NCBI RefSeq assembly: GCF_003751945.1
Contig: NZ_RJKL01000001.1
Span: 5,456,001-5,520,000 of the forward strand
DNA from: Couchioplanes caeruleus
Lineage (GTDB): Bacteria; Actinomycetota; Actinomycetes; Mycobacteriales; Micromonosporaceae
Length of the DNA: 64,000 nucleotides
Direction of reading: 5' to 3'
Shown: in pieces, positions 26,628 through 35,484 of the stretch
Numbering within the stretch: position 1 is the stretch's first letter
How the letters are laid out: the number at the start of each line of letters is the position of its first letter
Notes under the pieces: model-generated
Seen by the model: the letters and a program-made list of their open reading frames with translations, nothing else
What the model was told of the DNA's origin: nothing
Databases searched by the model: none
Position numbers and translations under genes: made by a program

Positions 26628-26735
26628 CCGGCCCGCTCAGCGGCTCCCGGAGCGACGTCGGCGCCGGCCCGCTCAGCGGCTCCCGGAGCGACGTCGGCGC
26701 CGGCCCGCTCAGCGGCTGCCGGAGCGGCGCCGGCG
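26628..26735. repeat. Three tandem 36-bp repeats
   Basis: Units at 26628-26663, 26664-26699 and 26700-26735 begin CCGGCCCGCTCAGCGGCT. Units 1 and 2 are identical and unit 3 has a few changes. The period is a multiple of three, so every frame reads as 12-residue repeats, but no gene clearly uses them: the leftward gene at 26709 ends inside unit 3. Confidence 0.9.
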
Positions 26736-27011
26736 CCGGCCGCCCGGCAGAGGCGCCGGCTCGGTCTGGATACGGCGGCGCGCGTGGCCGACGACGTGCT
26801 GCCGGTCCAGGTCGCACCCGCCGGGGGTGTGCTGGCGCCTGCGGATGGCCAGGTCGAACATGGAGTTGGACGCTTGGTCGTAGCCGGTGCGGTAGTCCTC
26901 CTCCCGGTCCAGTCCCTGCTTGTACCACTGGTGGATGCGTCCGGTCGCGTACCTGCTGGCGACGACGAAGGCGAGCGCGAACAGCGCTTGGATGATGCTG
27001 TTGCCAGGCAC
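26709..27011 (-). CDS. Small single-pass membrane protein with HQWY motif (paralogue 1)
   Basis: A 100-residue protein with an N-terminal membrane segment (IIQALFALAFVVASRYA) followed by GRIHQWYKQGLDREEDYRTG and YDQASNSMFDLAIRRR; the rest is basic and disordered. The HQWY-x-x-G...YR-x-G...QAS-x-x-x-F-x-LA core is shared with the neighbour at 27040-27393. The GTG start at 27011 matches the paralogue start but has no close ribosome-binding site. The stop lies within a tandem repeat, so the C-terminus may vary between strains. Function unknown. Confidence 0.55.
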   Translation of the reverse strand: MPGNSIIQALFALAFVVASRYATGRIHQWYKQGLDREEDYRTGYDQASNSMFDLAIRRRQHTPGGCDLDRQHVVGHARRRIQTEPAPLPGGRRRRRSGSR

Positions 27012-27039
27012 TGTCGTGACTCTGCTTCCTTCCGTGGTG

Positions 27040-27393
27040 TCAGACCTGGTGGTGCAGCAGGCGGGCGGTCTCGCGGCGCTCGGCGTGGACGTCGGTGGCG
27101 GTGCGGGCGGGCAGGTGGTGCCGCGGGACGACGGCGCGGACCTGAGCGGGCGCTGGGCTCGCCGCTGCGGTCGGCGCGGCCGAGGCCGCGGCAGGCGCGG
27201 ACCCCACCGGGTGGTTGCGGACGGCGAGTTGGAACAGCGTGCGCGACGCCTGGTTGCAGCCCTTCCGGTACGCCAGATCGCGGTTGAAGCCATGCCGGTA
27301 CCACTGGTGCACCCGCCGGGCCACGTACGCGGTGAAGATGACCGTGGCAACCGAGAGGGCGAGCTGGAGGGCGATGGAACCGGCTGGTGTCAT
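27040..27393 (-). CDS. Small single-pass membrane protein with HQWY motif (paralogue 2)
   Basis: A 117-residue protein: membrane segment (SIALQLALSVATVIFTAYVA), then RRVHQWYRHGFNRDLAYRKG and CNQASRTLFQLAVRN, and an Ala/Pro/Arg-rich tail. It is a tandem duplicate of the protein at 26709-27011. The ATG at 27393 has no ribosome-binding site, but a -10-like TAATAA lies 11 bases upstream in AT-rich sequence, so the transcript may have a very short leader. The two copies are 28 bases apart on the same strand. Function unknown. Confidence 0.6.
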   Translation of the reverse strand: MTPAGSIALQLALSVATVIFTAYVARRVHQWYRHGFNRDLAYRKGCNQASRTLFQLAVRNHPVGSAPAAASAAPTAAASPAPAQVRAVVPRHHLPARTATDVHAERRETARLLHHQV

Positions 27394-27484
27394 GTTTCAG
27401 ATGTTATTAGTTGCTGCAGGGAAAGTAAGCCGTCTGTAACGGCAGTACGGGCATACGCCCAGGCGCCGCGAATTGACTGTTTGT

Positions 27485-28638
27485 TCACGGTGTTTCGCGT
27501 GACACGACCAGGCTTTTATGAACTTCGACGGACTTCTGGTCAGCCGTCTCCTCCTCGGCCACCGGCATCTCCGAAGGGGACGGCTGGTGATCCGTCGGCG
27601 GCTCCACCGGCGCCGCCGTCGTACCCTGCTCGGGCTCCGGCGGTGCCGGCGGCACGATCGCGGGGGCCGGCTCCGAATCCGTCGGCACCGGCACCGGCGC
27701 CGGAGTCGCCGGCCCGGCCACCGCCCCGGCGTCGTCGGCCGCACCGGCACCCGCCGGCGCGGCCGCGCCGGAACCGAGCGGGGGCGGCACCCGGCCATCC
27801 CCGGCACCCGGCAGGACGACCACGCCGTCGACCACCACCGGCGCGGGCTCGCCCGGAAGCGGGATCGGCGGGCTGTGCCGGCCGGCCGGTCCGGTCCAGA
27901 AAGCACCGTGGGCCGCCACGACGGAGTACGTCACGAGACAGCCGGCCCGCGGATGCTCGTCGACACAGCTATGGCGATCGACCGGTATGTCGCAGGCGAG
28001 CTGCGTGACCGGTCCGAGGTGGCGACTCACGAGATACCGCTGCACCGGCGTATCCGCGGCGATCTCGACCCGGTCCCACTCGATCCGTGGTCCCCGCACG
28101 AGCAGACCGTCCGCGGTGCTCCGCGGCTCGCCCCCGGGCAGCGTCGCGGCCGGCGCCTCCACGAGCGCCGCACCGGCGATCGGCAGCCGGTACCGCAGGA
28201 AGCGATACACAGCCCTGACTCCTGACATGCTCACGCCGACGTCGCAGGGCCGCGGGCGGACGCCGATGGAGTTCTTCGGCACCTTCCACGACACGGCCAG
28301 CACGTCGGCGCTGACGAGCACCCCGGTCTGCAGGCAACCGGCGTCGCGGTGCGCCGGGTCGGCCGTCACTCTCCCACCGCCGGGGCTGATGGAGGTGATC
28401 CGCACCGGGAAGTCGTTGCGGTTGGTCACCGTCACGGTCAGCCGGCCGACGCACCCGGATACAGCGGCTCGCTGGTGTCTGAGCGGCCCTGCAGTTCGAG
28501 CTCCACGGCGGAGCCGGCGACGTCGACGCCAGTGCCCGCTCCGCCGAGCCTCCAAGCGGCCCAGGCCGCGCCGGCCGCACCGAGCGCGACGACGGTGGTG
28601 ACGACAACGGTGGTGGACCGCCTGTTGAACACACGCAT
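27485..28638 (-). pseudogene. Frameshifted gene for a membrane-anchored beta-sandwich protein (paralogue B)
   Basis: The ATG at 28638 (GAGGA upstream) opens a frame encoding a membrane segment (STTVVVTTVVALGAAGAAWA) and LQGRSDTSEPLYPGASAG, then hits TGA at 28438. The domain continues in another frame as RLTVTVTNRNDFPVRITSIS and runs to 27485 with a Pro/Ala-rich tail. Comparison with paralogue A (APGSTGDLTVTV) shows that one extra base near 28441-28447 would restore a single frame of about 384 residues. The cause is a real 1-base deletion, programmed frameshifting or a sequencing error. Confidence 0.65.
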
Positions 28639-29081
28639 GCGCGCTTGTCCTCGTGCGAACGGGAAGATGTGGCTCCGGCCGCCGGGACACGGCCGGAGCC
28701 ACGGGGAATGAATTGCCGGGCGCCCTCCGGTGGAGGCGGAACGGGCGCGGCACAACATTCCCGGACGAAGGGCAGAAACGTGATCGGATGTCCGTGCGGC
28801 ATTCCCGCCGGATGAAATCCCGCTTCTGCGCTCACCGGTTTGCCCCGTTCGAGGTACGGCGCCGCACGTGCGGCATCGGCCGTCGATGCGCGGCCGCCGG
28901 CGTTCCACACTGCACAATCCCGTCACCAGCGACGACATGCGGCTACCACCTTCCTCGGTCGATCTTCAAATCGGTGTCGATCACGCTCCGTCGCTGCCTG
29001 CCGGGTTCGTAGACGGCAGTCGCACGATGCCGGTCGACCGGCGGTGAATCGGCGGTGCATGATGTCTCCCGATCGCCCGGC
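28639..29081. other. Intergenic region without a supported gene
   Basis: Open frames here have no coding character. The part nearest 28639 should contain the promoter of the leftward frameshifted gene. No repeat or RNA motif is recognised before the hairpin at 29082. Confidence 0.5.
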
Positions 29082-29108
29082 GCGGCGTCTCCGTTGGGGA
29101 GACGCCGC
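29082..29108. terminator. Strong hairpin, probable terminator of the polysaccharide operon
   Basis: GCGGCGTCTCC (29082-29092) and GGAGACGCCGC (29098-29108) form an 11-bp perfect stem with a 5-base loop. A second, weaker stem uses GCGTCTC (29127-29133) and GAGACGC (29151-29157). Both lie downstream of the leftward operon that ends near 29263, so they probably end its transcripts. Confidence 0.65.
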
Positions 29109-29262
29109 CTCTTCGCAGGTAGGACGGCGTCTCGTAAAGAAAACGCTACGGAGACGCGGCCGGAGATCGGGCCTTCGTGCGGTGAATTCCGGGTTTTGAT
29201 CATTACCCTGCGTCCGGTCGGATGAGCCCGGGAGAGTGATGCCGGGGACCCGGCCACGGCGC

Positions 29263-29511
29263 TCAGACGCCGACCGTGGCGGACCGACGGCCCTGGCGTG
29301 CGGACCATCGCTGCGAGATCTCGGCCAGGTCTCCCTGATACCGGTGCGAGCGGTGGATCAGGTCGCGCCGGGTGTCCGGGTGCAGCAGTCGCTCGATGAC
29401 CGGCGCCGCGCCGGCGGCGGAGAAGGCGCCGTACTCACACCAGGCGTCCGGCTGGCCGACGCCGGCCATCACGCCTTCGGTCTTGCGCGTGAGATTGCCG
29501 CGCAATATCAC
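29263..29511 (-). CDS. Possible 82-residue protein or orphan C-terminal fragment
   Basis: The frame has good codon character and reads GNLTRKTEGVMAGVGQPDAW, then APVIERLLHPDTRRDLIHRS. It is in the same frame as the GT4 gene and is separated from it only by that gene's TGA at 29545, with no further stop between. A GTG at 29511 could start it but its ribosome-binding site is weak. It may be a small gene, the tail of a lost gene, or a readthrough extension. The family is not recognised. Confidence 0.35.
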   Translation of the reverse strand: MILRGNLTRKTEGVMAGVGQPDAWCEYGAFSAAGAAPVIERLLHPDTRRDLIHRSHRYQGDLAEISQRWSARQGRRSATVGV

Positions 29512-29544
29512 GCCTTGCTCTCGCGCTTGGCTCAGGAGATCGGT

Positions 29545-30753
29545 TCAGCTCGGGCGCCCGGCGAGGCGCCGGGCTGTCGCCGTCCTTCCGGACGTGCGGC
29601 CCAGTAGCTCGTCGAGGAGCCGCACATAGGAAACGATCTGCCCGTCCAACGTGTGGCGTCGCTGGACATGCGCGATTCCCCCTGCACCCAGTCGGGTACG
29701 CAGCTCGCAGTCGGCAAGCAGGGCGCTGAGGTGCCGGCGCAGCGCCGCGACGTCGCCGGCGGGGGCGAGCAGGCCCGTCCCACCGTCCACAACGGCCTCC
29801 GGCACCCCGGCCACCCGGTATCCGACCACCGGGACTCCGCAGGCCTGCGCCTCGAGCATGCCCAGCGGCATCCCCTCCACCAACCCGGCGTGCACGAGCA
29901 CGTCCGCGGCGCGGAAGATGTCCGCCACGTCGGACCGCCTGCCGGCGAAGGTGACCTGGGAGCCGAGCGTCTCCCGGGCGAGCTCGCGCATCTGCCGGGC
30001 GTACTCGGGGTAGCTCGAGGTGACCCCCACGATCGCCAGATGCCAGCCGGGCCGGCCACGATGCGGCGTCATCGCGGTGATGATGTCCTCGATGCGCTTG
30101 TCCGGGTCGATGCGCGTGACCGCCACGACGAGGACGTCGTCCGGTGCGGCTCCCAGGCCTGCGCGGACGCCGGCGTCGGCGGCACCGGGCCGGAAGATCG
30201 CGGTGTCGACACCGTTGGCGATGACCGTCACTCTCGACCGGGTGCGCAGCGACAGCCCCGCGGCGACGGCCCTGCTCACGGCGACGCTCGCGTCCGCCGT
30301 CCGCACCGCCGCGGCGCGCAGCACGGCTCCGAACCGGTGGGGCATCTCCTCGTGCAGGTGCAATACGGCGGGCCTGCCGGCGGCCCGAGCGGCCAGCGCC
30401 GCGTCGAGGTGGATCGCGTGCCCGTTGGCGTGCACCGCGTCGCAGCCCGACGAGGTGATCGCGTCCCGGATCAGGGCGCGGGTACGCCAGAGCTGCGCGC
30501 CCTCACGCAGCATCGCCCGCGCGCTGAGTCTGCCCCGGTGGCCGTCGCTGCGTACCGACCGGACGATCGGCAGCGGCAGCGCGATGTGCGGCAGTCCCGC
30601 GGCCTTCCACGCCTGCGCAAGGTCCAACTCCGGCGGCCCGGCCAGGGTCATCTCGACACCGTGGCGCGCCAGTCGGGGTGCCATCCGCAGCAGATAGGCC
30701 TGGGCACCCCATACACCCACCGCCTGGTCGAGCACCAACAGTCGCAGGGGCAC
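29545..30753 (-). CDS. GT4-family glycosyltransferase
   Basis: A 402-residue GT-B enzyme. The N-terminal acceptor lobe starts LRLLVLDQAVGVWGAQAYLL and the C-terminal lobe has TRIDPDKRIEDIITAM, then the donor site EGMPLGMLEAQACGVPVVGY with the E-x7-E motif of GT4 retaining transferases. There is no membrane segment, so it acts at the inner membrane face on a lipid-linked acceptor, by analogy. The GTG at 30753 is six bases from the preceding stop. It is the last clear gene of the leftward operon. Confidence 0.88.
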   Translation of the reverse strand: MPLRLLVLDQAVGVWGAQAYLLRMAPRLARHGVEMTLAGPPELDLAQAWKAAGLPHIALPLPIVRSVRSDGHRGRLSARAMLREGAQLWRTRALIRDAITSSGCDAVHANGHAIHLDAALAARAAGRPAVLHLHEEMPHRFGAVLRAAAVRTADASVAVSRAVAAGLSLRTRSRVTVIANGVDTAIFRPGAADAGVRAGLGAAPDDVLVVAVTRIDPDKRIEDIITAMTPHRGRPGWHLAIVGVTSSYPEYARQMRELARETLGSQVTFAGRRSDVADIFRAADVLVHAGLVEGMPLGMLEAQACGVPVVGYRVAGVPEAVVDGGTGLLAPAGDVAALRRHLSALLADCELRTRLGAGGIAHVQRRHTLDGQIVSYVRLLDELLGRTSGRTATARRLAGRPS

Positions 30754-30759
30754 CGTGAA

Positions 30760-32037
30760 TCACACTCCAAGGTTCTCGATCGCGGGGCGGGGCGAGTCGC
30801 GGCCGTTCAGCACGGCGATGGGATCCGCCGCCATGAGCGTCAGCGCGTGCCCGATCCGTCCGGTGTCCAGGACGCCCGCGTGGAAGCTCGCGGATAGATG
30901 TACGGCTCGGCCGGTCTCGGTCACCGCGAAGGTCAGTCCCTGCGGACCGGCGGGCTGCACGCTGCCACTCCACACCGGAACCCTTCCGGCTCGCCAGGGG
31001 AGACGTTCGATGGGCAGAGGACGCCCCAGATAGGTGAAGGCGAGTTCCGCCTGCGGACGCAGCGGTGCCGTGACGGGGGAAGCCGGGGGACGCCGGCCGA
31101 ACATCAGCCCGGCGCCGAGCGCGGTCAGCGGCCGGCCCACCGCGCCGGCCCTGGCGATCAGCTCGGCGATCCGCGCCGCCGGCATCGCGGCGGACATCGC
31201 CATCAGCAGGCCCACCGAGAAGTTGCCGTGCAGCTCCGGGTATTGCGCCGGCAAGTAGCGGCGGACGTCGTACAGGACCCGGACCTCCGGACTGATCGGC
31301 ACTCCGCTGAGGTCGAGGGCCCGCATGACCAGGGAGAGGCCGACGGCCGCGCTGGTTGCTCCGGAGGCGCTAGTCTTGCGCCAGCGCCGGACCTCGGCGG
31401 CGAGCTCGCCGGGGATCCGTTGATAGAGGGTTACCCGTTGCGGGGACCACGGCCGCGTGGCGACCTCCGCCGCAGACGGCGCGTGCCGGATCGCCCGGGC
31501 GGCGGCCAGCACGCGTTTCGGCGAGCGGCCGAAGAAGTCTCCGAGCGCGGAGACGAACGGGGGCATGACCGGCCGCGGCGGGAATGGCACCGGTTCGCCG
31601 GTGGCCGCCGTCTCCAGGAGGCGCGAGAGCAGCGCCACCAGCGCCCGGCCGTCGCCGATGGCGTGCGACATGCGCAGGGCCACGTGGTCGTGACCCACCG
31701 AGAACGCCAGCGGCCGGTCCTCGCGCTTGTCGTGCACCAGGCCGGTCAGGAAGCGCCCGTAGTCAAGACTCGGATCGGCGTCCAGGTCGGTGACCATGCC
31801 GTCGGCGACGGCGTCAAGATGCGCCGGCGCGGGCCGGCGCCACCGGCGCCCGGACTCGTCGATGGACCAGCCCAGCCGGCTCTCCGGCCAGCGCTCGGCG
31901 GTCCGGGCGATGGCCTCGACCAGGGCCTGCCTGGTCGGCGCGTGCAACGGACCGACCACGGTGGCCGTGGAGGCTGACGTCCAGGGCCGGTCGAGCCGGC
32001 TGATCGGCCGCGTAGCGTTCGGTATCGCAGGGCTCAT
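30760..32037 (-). CDS. Condensation-like acyltransferase
   Basis: A 425-residue protein with the chloramphenicol-acetyltransferase/condensation fold signature: RMSHAIGDGRALVALLSRLL holds the H-x-x-x-D-G catalytic motif near residue 130. The distribution of later conserved segments (HGNFSVGLLMAM, ELAFTYLGRPLP) resembles PapA and wax-ester-synthase-like acyltransferases. In this operon it probably acylates a sugar or glycolipid intermediate. There is no carrier-protein or adenylation partner nearby, so nonribosomal peptide synthesis is unlikely. The ATG overlaps the previous stop (ATGA). Confidence 0.75.
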   Translation of the reverse strand: MSPAIPNATRPISRLDRPWTSASTATVVGPLHAPTRQALVEAIARTAERWPESRLGWSIDESGRRWRRPAPAHLDAVADGMVTDLDADPSLDYGRFLTGLVHDKREDRPLAFSVGHDHVALRMSHAIGDGRALVALLSRLLETAATGEPVPFPPRPVMPPFVSALGDFFGRSPKRVLAAARAIRHAPSAAEVATRPWSPQRVTLYQRIPGELAAEVRRWRKTSASGATSAAVGLSLVMRALDLSGVPISPEVRVLYDVRRYLPAQYPELHGNFSVGLLMAMSAAMPAARIAELIARAGAVGRPLTALGAGLMFGRRPPASPVTAPLRPQAELAFTYLGRPLPIERLPWRAGRVPVWSGSVQPAGPQGLTFAVTETGRAVHLSASFHAGVLDTGRIGHALTLMAADPIAVLNGRDSPRPAIENLGV

Positions 32038-33830
32038 GGCCAATGCACCAGATTCCGTCGCGGGGTGAATTCTCGGGCGCGGAAGACGACGACCTTCTGG
32101 TCCTCGTGCACGACCGTCCACCGGGGATCGCGCCGCATCCGCCTTTCCAGGTTGTCCAGCGCGCGCGGAGGAAGGATGCCGAAGTACCAGTCGTACACGC
32201 GCATCTGATCGCTGATGATCAGGTAGTTGTGGCCGCCGGTGCGGCCGGCGATCAGCTTCATGAACGTCGCGTACGAGGCCTCGGTGTCGAAGTTCGAACC
32301 GACGAGGTTCGCCGAATAGATCATCGGTGAGTCGTAGTCGCGCTTGAACCGGGCGAACTCGGCGTACCGGCCGTTCACCCGTTCGGGCCACACCGGTGCC
32401 GCCACGGTCACATAGGACGGGAGCGGCACGGTGGTGAGCAGCTTGTCGGCGAATTCCACCTGCTGCCGGGTCATCAGATTCGCCGACCAGCCACCGTAGT
32501 AGCCCTGCGCGGAGGCTCCCGCCAGCCAGGCCAAGACGATCACCATCGCGCCGGCCCGGACCAGGCGTGCCTGCAGCGCTTCCGTCAGGGGAGTGGCCAC
32601 CAACAGCGCGCAACCGAGCAGCGAGTAGAGGAAGACGCGGAAGATCGCCTCGCCACCGTAGTTCTGGCCGCCGAGGATGAGGATCGGGCTGAAGGCCAGG
32701 ATGCACGGCGCCAGGATCGGCGTGCCCCTCCTGCGCCCGACGACGGCGCACACTCCCGCGAGCATGAGGTACGAGACCGACAGCGACCGAATCACCAGGC
32801 TCGTCACCTGCTGCCCGAGAACGCCGAGGGTCGGGATGTTCGACTTCGCGTTGCTGATCGGGTCCGCCGAGAAGAAGAGGAAGTGGCTGGCCATCTCCCA
32901 GTTGAGCAGCAGCCAGATCCCGGCGAGGGCCGACATCGGGAACAGGATCCACCACGGCCGCAGCCGGCGCGTCACGATCAGCAGACCGGTGGCCAGCATG
33001 ACCCAGTACGGGGTCAGCTGATGCGTCACCACGATCCCGGCGAACAGCGCCATGGCGACGCCGACGCTCAGCGGCGACGGCCGGCTCCGGAAGCGCCCCG
33101 CGACGGCGAAGAAGCCGAGCATCAGGATGAAGGCCACCGCCTGCGGTGCGAAGTAGTCCTGCGCGACCCAGTTGGTGGCCTCCACGAGGAAAGCGGCGGT
33201 CACGGCCGGCAGCCGCTCCAGCCCCCACGAGCGGGCGGCCACGATCACCAGGCCGACGATCGCGAGATGGACGCCCGTGGTGAACCAGTGCGCGACGGTG
33301 ATCGGCGAGAGCCCGGTGATCTCGCTGAAGTGCGCCGTGACGGCGAACAGGCCGGGCCAGCCGCTGTAGATGTCGACGCCGCGAGCCAGGCTGCCGTGGT
33401 CCTGGATGTAGTCCGCGACACCGATGTGCTTGTACGTCCACGAGTACGGCGGGACCTCGGTGACCAGCGACGTCGTGAGCCGCTCCACGCCGACCAGGCC
33501 GACGGTCGCGGTGACCGCGGCGCCGGTGCTGCGGAACCGCACCGCGAGCACGAAGGCGATCAGGACGGCCAGCAGGGCGGCCGGGTAGGTCGCCGGGCCG
33601 GCCGCGATCAGCCCGTACTGCGAGACCGGCGCATCACGCAGGCCGGGCAGGGAGACGAGCCACAGGACCAGCGCGACGGCGAGGGCGATCCACGGCGCCG
33701 CGACCCGTACGGGAGAGATGTGGTGCCGCCCCCGGCGATGGGGACGGGGAGCGGGCCGAGGGGGTGCACCGGTGACCGCGGCCGAGCGCGCGACGTACAC
33801 GGTGCCGGTACGGACGAGCGTGTCGGTCAC
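32034..33830 (-). CDS. Large polytopic membrane protein, GT-C glycosyltransferase or polymerase-like
   Basis: A 598-residue protein with about eleven membrane segments (WIALAVALVLWLVSLPGL first) and a soluble C-terminal part of about 110 residues. An early loop holds PPYSWTYKHIGVADYIQDHG, which could bear the acidic catalytic residues of GT-C enzymes. It could transfer a sugar from a polyprenyl-phosphate donor or polymerise repeat units; it is the best candidate in this operon for a Wzy-like role, but no diagnostic motif decides. The GTG at 33830 has GGGAG five bases upstream and overlaps the preceding stop. Confidence 0.65.
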   Translation of the reverse strand: MTDTLVRTGTVYVARSAAVTGAPPRPAPRPHRRGRHHISPVRVAAPWIALAVALVLWLVSLPGLRDAPVSQYGLIAAGPATYPAALLAVLIAFVLAVRFRSTGAAVTATVGLVGVERLTTSLVTEVPPYSWTYKHIGVADYIQDHGSLARGVDIYSGWPGLFAVTAHFSEITGLSPITVAHWFTTGVHLAIVGLVIVAARSWGLERLPAVTAAFLVEATNWVAQDYFAPQAVAFILMLGFFAVAGRFRSRPSPLSVGVAMALFAGIVVTHQLTPYWVMLATGLLIVTRRLRPWWILFPMSALAGIWLLLNWEMASHFLFFSADPISNAKSNIPTLGVLGQQVTSLVIRSLSVSYLMLAGVCAVVGRRRGTPILAPCILAFSPILILGGQNYGGEAIFRVFLYSLLGCALLVATPLTEALQARLVRAGAMVIVLAWLAGASAQGYYGGWSANLMTRQQVEFADKLLTTVPLPSYVTVAAPVWPERVNGRYAEFARFKRDYDSPMIYSANLVGSNFDTEASYATFMKLIAGRTGGHNYLIISDQMRVYDWYFGILPPRALDNLERRMRRDPRWTVVHEDQKVVVFRAREFTPRRNLVHWP

Positions 33831-34219
33831 GAGACTCCCTCGGTGCCCGGCACCCGGTGCCGCGCGGCGAACTGGGCGATCGAGATGGTCAGGAAAGCCA
33901 CGGTCGACAGCAGTGGGCGTGGCTGCCACCACGGGATGGAGACGGACGCCGTGACGAGGACGATCCACAGTGCAAGGCCCGTGACGGGGACGGCGGCGAG
34001 GACGAACGACGGCGGCAGGGGGCGCCGGCTCCAGGCCAGCACCGCCGACCCGGGCCCGCCGAGAATGAACAGCAGCATGAGCACGGCCCGCAGCGCCGGG
34101 GGCAGCGCCGGGACGGCGGCGAGGAAGCCGGAGAGGCCGGCGATCCAGGCGACGACGAGGAGCGGGTAGCCGGTCACGAAGTCGAAGACCCGTACGGCGC
34201 GGGAGTGCCGGGGGGTCAT
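33827..34219 (-). CDS. Small membrane protein of the polysaccharide operon
   Basis: A 130-residue protein with four hydrophobic segments (e.g. YPLLVVAWIAGLSGFLAAVP and FVLAAVPVTGLALWIVLVTA). No catalytic motif is visible. It overlaps both neighbours by four bases (GTGA and ATGA), so it is tightly coupled to the GT2 gene before it and the GT-C-like gene after it. It may be a partner subunit of the larger membrane protein. Confidence 0.65.
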   Translation of the reverse strand: MTPRHSRAVRVFDFVTGYPLLVVAWIAGLSGFLAAVPALPPALRAVLMLLFILGGPGSAVLAWSRRPLPPSFVLAAVPVTGLALWIVLVTASVSIPWWQPRPLLSTVAFLTISIAQFAARHRVPGTEGVS

Positions 34220-35484
34220 GAGGCGCGCCGGACGGCGTGGGCGAGGGGACGGCGGCGAGCACCGTGCAGCCGGGCCCGCAGGAGGGCGAGCGGGCCGCGT
34301 AGGACGGCCAGACGCTCGGCACGTCCGAGACCGCCGATCTCCGCGAGGTCGAGGTCCTGGTCGCGGGCGACTCGGGTGATCCTGCCGAGGTGGGCCAGCG
34401 CGTGCACCGACCGCCGGGTGATCATCATCGCCGTCCGGGGCTGGAGCGCGAGCTGGGTGATCCACGCGCCCAGGCCGGTGCCGTAGTCGCGGATCTGCTT
34501 CGTCAGGCTCGCCAGGTCCGGCCGGTGCCGGTGCCAGATGATGGCGGACGGCTCGTAGACCAGAATGTGGCCGTTCAGCAGCACCCGGACGAACATGTCG
34601 ATGTCCTCGCCGCCACCGGTCGGCGAGCCGACGCCGAAGCCCTCGTCGAAGCCGCCCAATGCGAGGACGGTCTCCCGGCGGATGGCGAAATTGGCTCCGG
34701 TGCCGAACCGGCCCACCTCGAAGGGGAACATCGGCTCGGCCGGCCGTGGGTGCCGCAGGGAGAACGACTCCCGGACGCAGTTGCGCGCCCAGGTCACCCG
34801 CTTGTCGAAGTACGCCTGGCACGGCGACGTCAGCTCGACCGAGGGCACCATGCCGGAGACGCAACCGACGCCGGGCTCCGAGCGGAAGCCGGCGGCGATC
34901 CCCGCCAGCCAGCCCGGATCGACGACCACGTCGTCGTCGGTGTATGCGACGACGTCGTGCCGGGCGTGCCGGAGGCCGACGTTGCGGGCACGGGACAGGC
35001 CGGCGACCGGCGCGTCCACGGAGCGGATGCGCGGGTCGCCGAGCTCCGCGACGATCCGGTGCGTCGCGTCGGTGTCCGACCCGTTGTCGACGACCACCAC
35101 CTCGAACCTCCCGTACTCGAGCCGTTGCAGCGAGGCGAGGGCGGTGCGGAGGTGCTCGGGGCGGTTCCGGGTGCAGAGCACGACGCTGATGCCGGGGCCG
35201 TCGTTCGGCTGCGCGGCCGTCGCCGTCGGCAGGGCGGAGATGCGGCGCCACAACTCGGCGCCGTCCACGCGGCCCGCCTCGACGGGCAGCTCGACGAAGC
35301 CGCGGGGTGCCCGGCCGTGGCGGACCAGGAGGCGGGCGCGGCCGAAGCCGGTAGCTCCGGCCAGGGTGAGGGTGGCGGCAGGCACCACGTCATCGGAGAT
35401 CTCACCTACCCAGACGGAGCCGGGCCAGAGGGGTGCCGCCACCGGCAACACCGGTTCCAGCCGGTCGATGTGCGCTGTTCTCAT
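34216..35484 (-). CDS. GT2-family glycosyltransferase with N-terminal extension
   Basis: A 422-residue protein. Residues about 1-105 are an uncharacterised domain. The GT2 domain begins ISVVLCTRNRPEHLRTALAS; the DxD-type metal site is in VVAYTDDDVVVDPGWLAGIA, and the late GGGEDIDMFVRVLLNGHILV gives the ED motif. It should transfer a sugar from a nucleotide donor with inversion. The ATG at 35484 has GGGAG upstream and overlaps the flippase stop. The N-terminal extension with a GT2 core is seen in actinomycete polysaccharide clusters. Confidence 0.88.
   Translation of the reverse strand: MRTAHIDRLEPVLPVAAPLWPGSVWVGEISDDVVPAATLTLAGATGFGRARLLVRHGRAPRGFVELPVEAGRVDGAELWRRISALPTATAAQPNDGPGISVVLCTRNRPEHLRTALASLQRLEYGRFEVVVVDNGSDTDATHRIVAELGDPRIRSVDAPVAGLSRARNVGLRHARHDVVAYTDDDVVVDPGWLAGIAAGFRSEPGVGCVSGMVPSVELTSPCQAYFDKRVTWARNCVRESFSLRHPRPAEPMFPFEVGRFGTGANFAIRRETVLALGGFDEGFGVGSPTGGGEDIDMFVRVLLNGHILVYEPSAIIWHRHRPDLASLTKQIRDYGTGLGAWITQLALQPRTAMMITRRSVHALAHLGRITRVARDQDLDLAEIGGLGRAERLAVLRGPLALLRARLHGARRRPLAHAVRRAS

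Noticed and set aside
26574..27287. Plus-strand frame with 12-residue Ala/Pro/Ser repeats
   Set aside because: The repeats come from the 36-bp minisatellite and the rest mirrors the two small leftward genes.
30760..32037. Nonribosomal peptide synthetase fragment
   Set aside because: The HxxxDG motif fits, but no adenylation, carrier or thioesterase domain is nearby and the context is a glycan operon.
30760..33441. 893-codon frame including the acyltransferase
   Set aside because: Only the part after the ATG at 32037 is coding; the rest is antiframe to the GT-C-like gene, and the ATGA overlap supports the shorter start.
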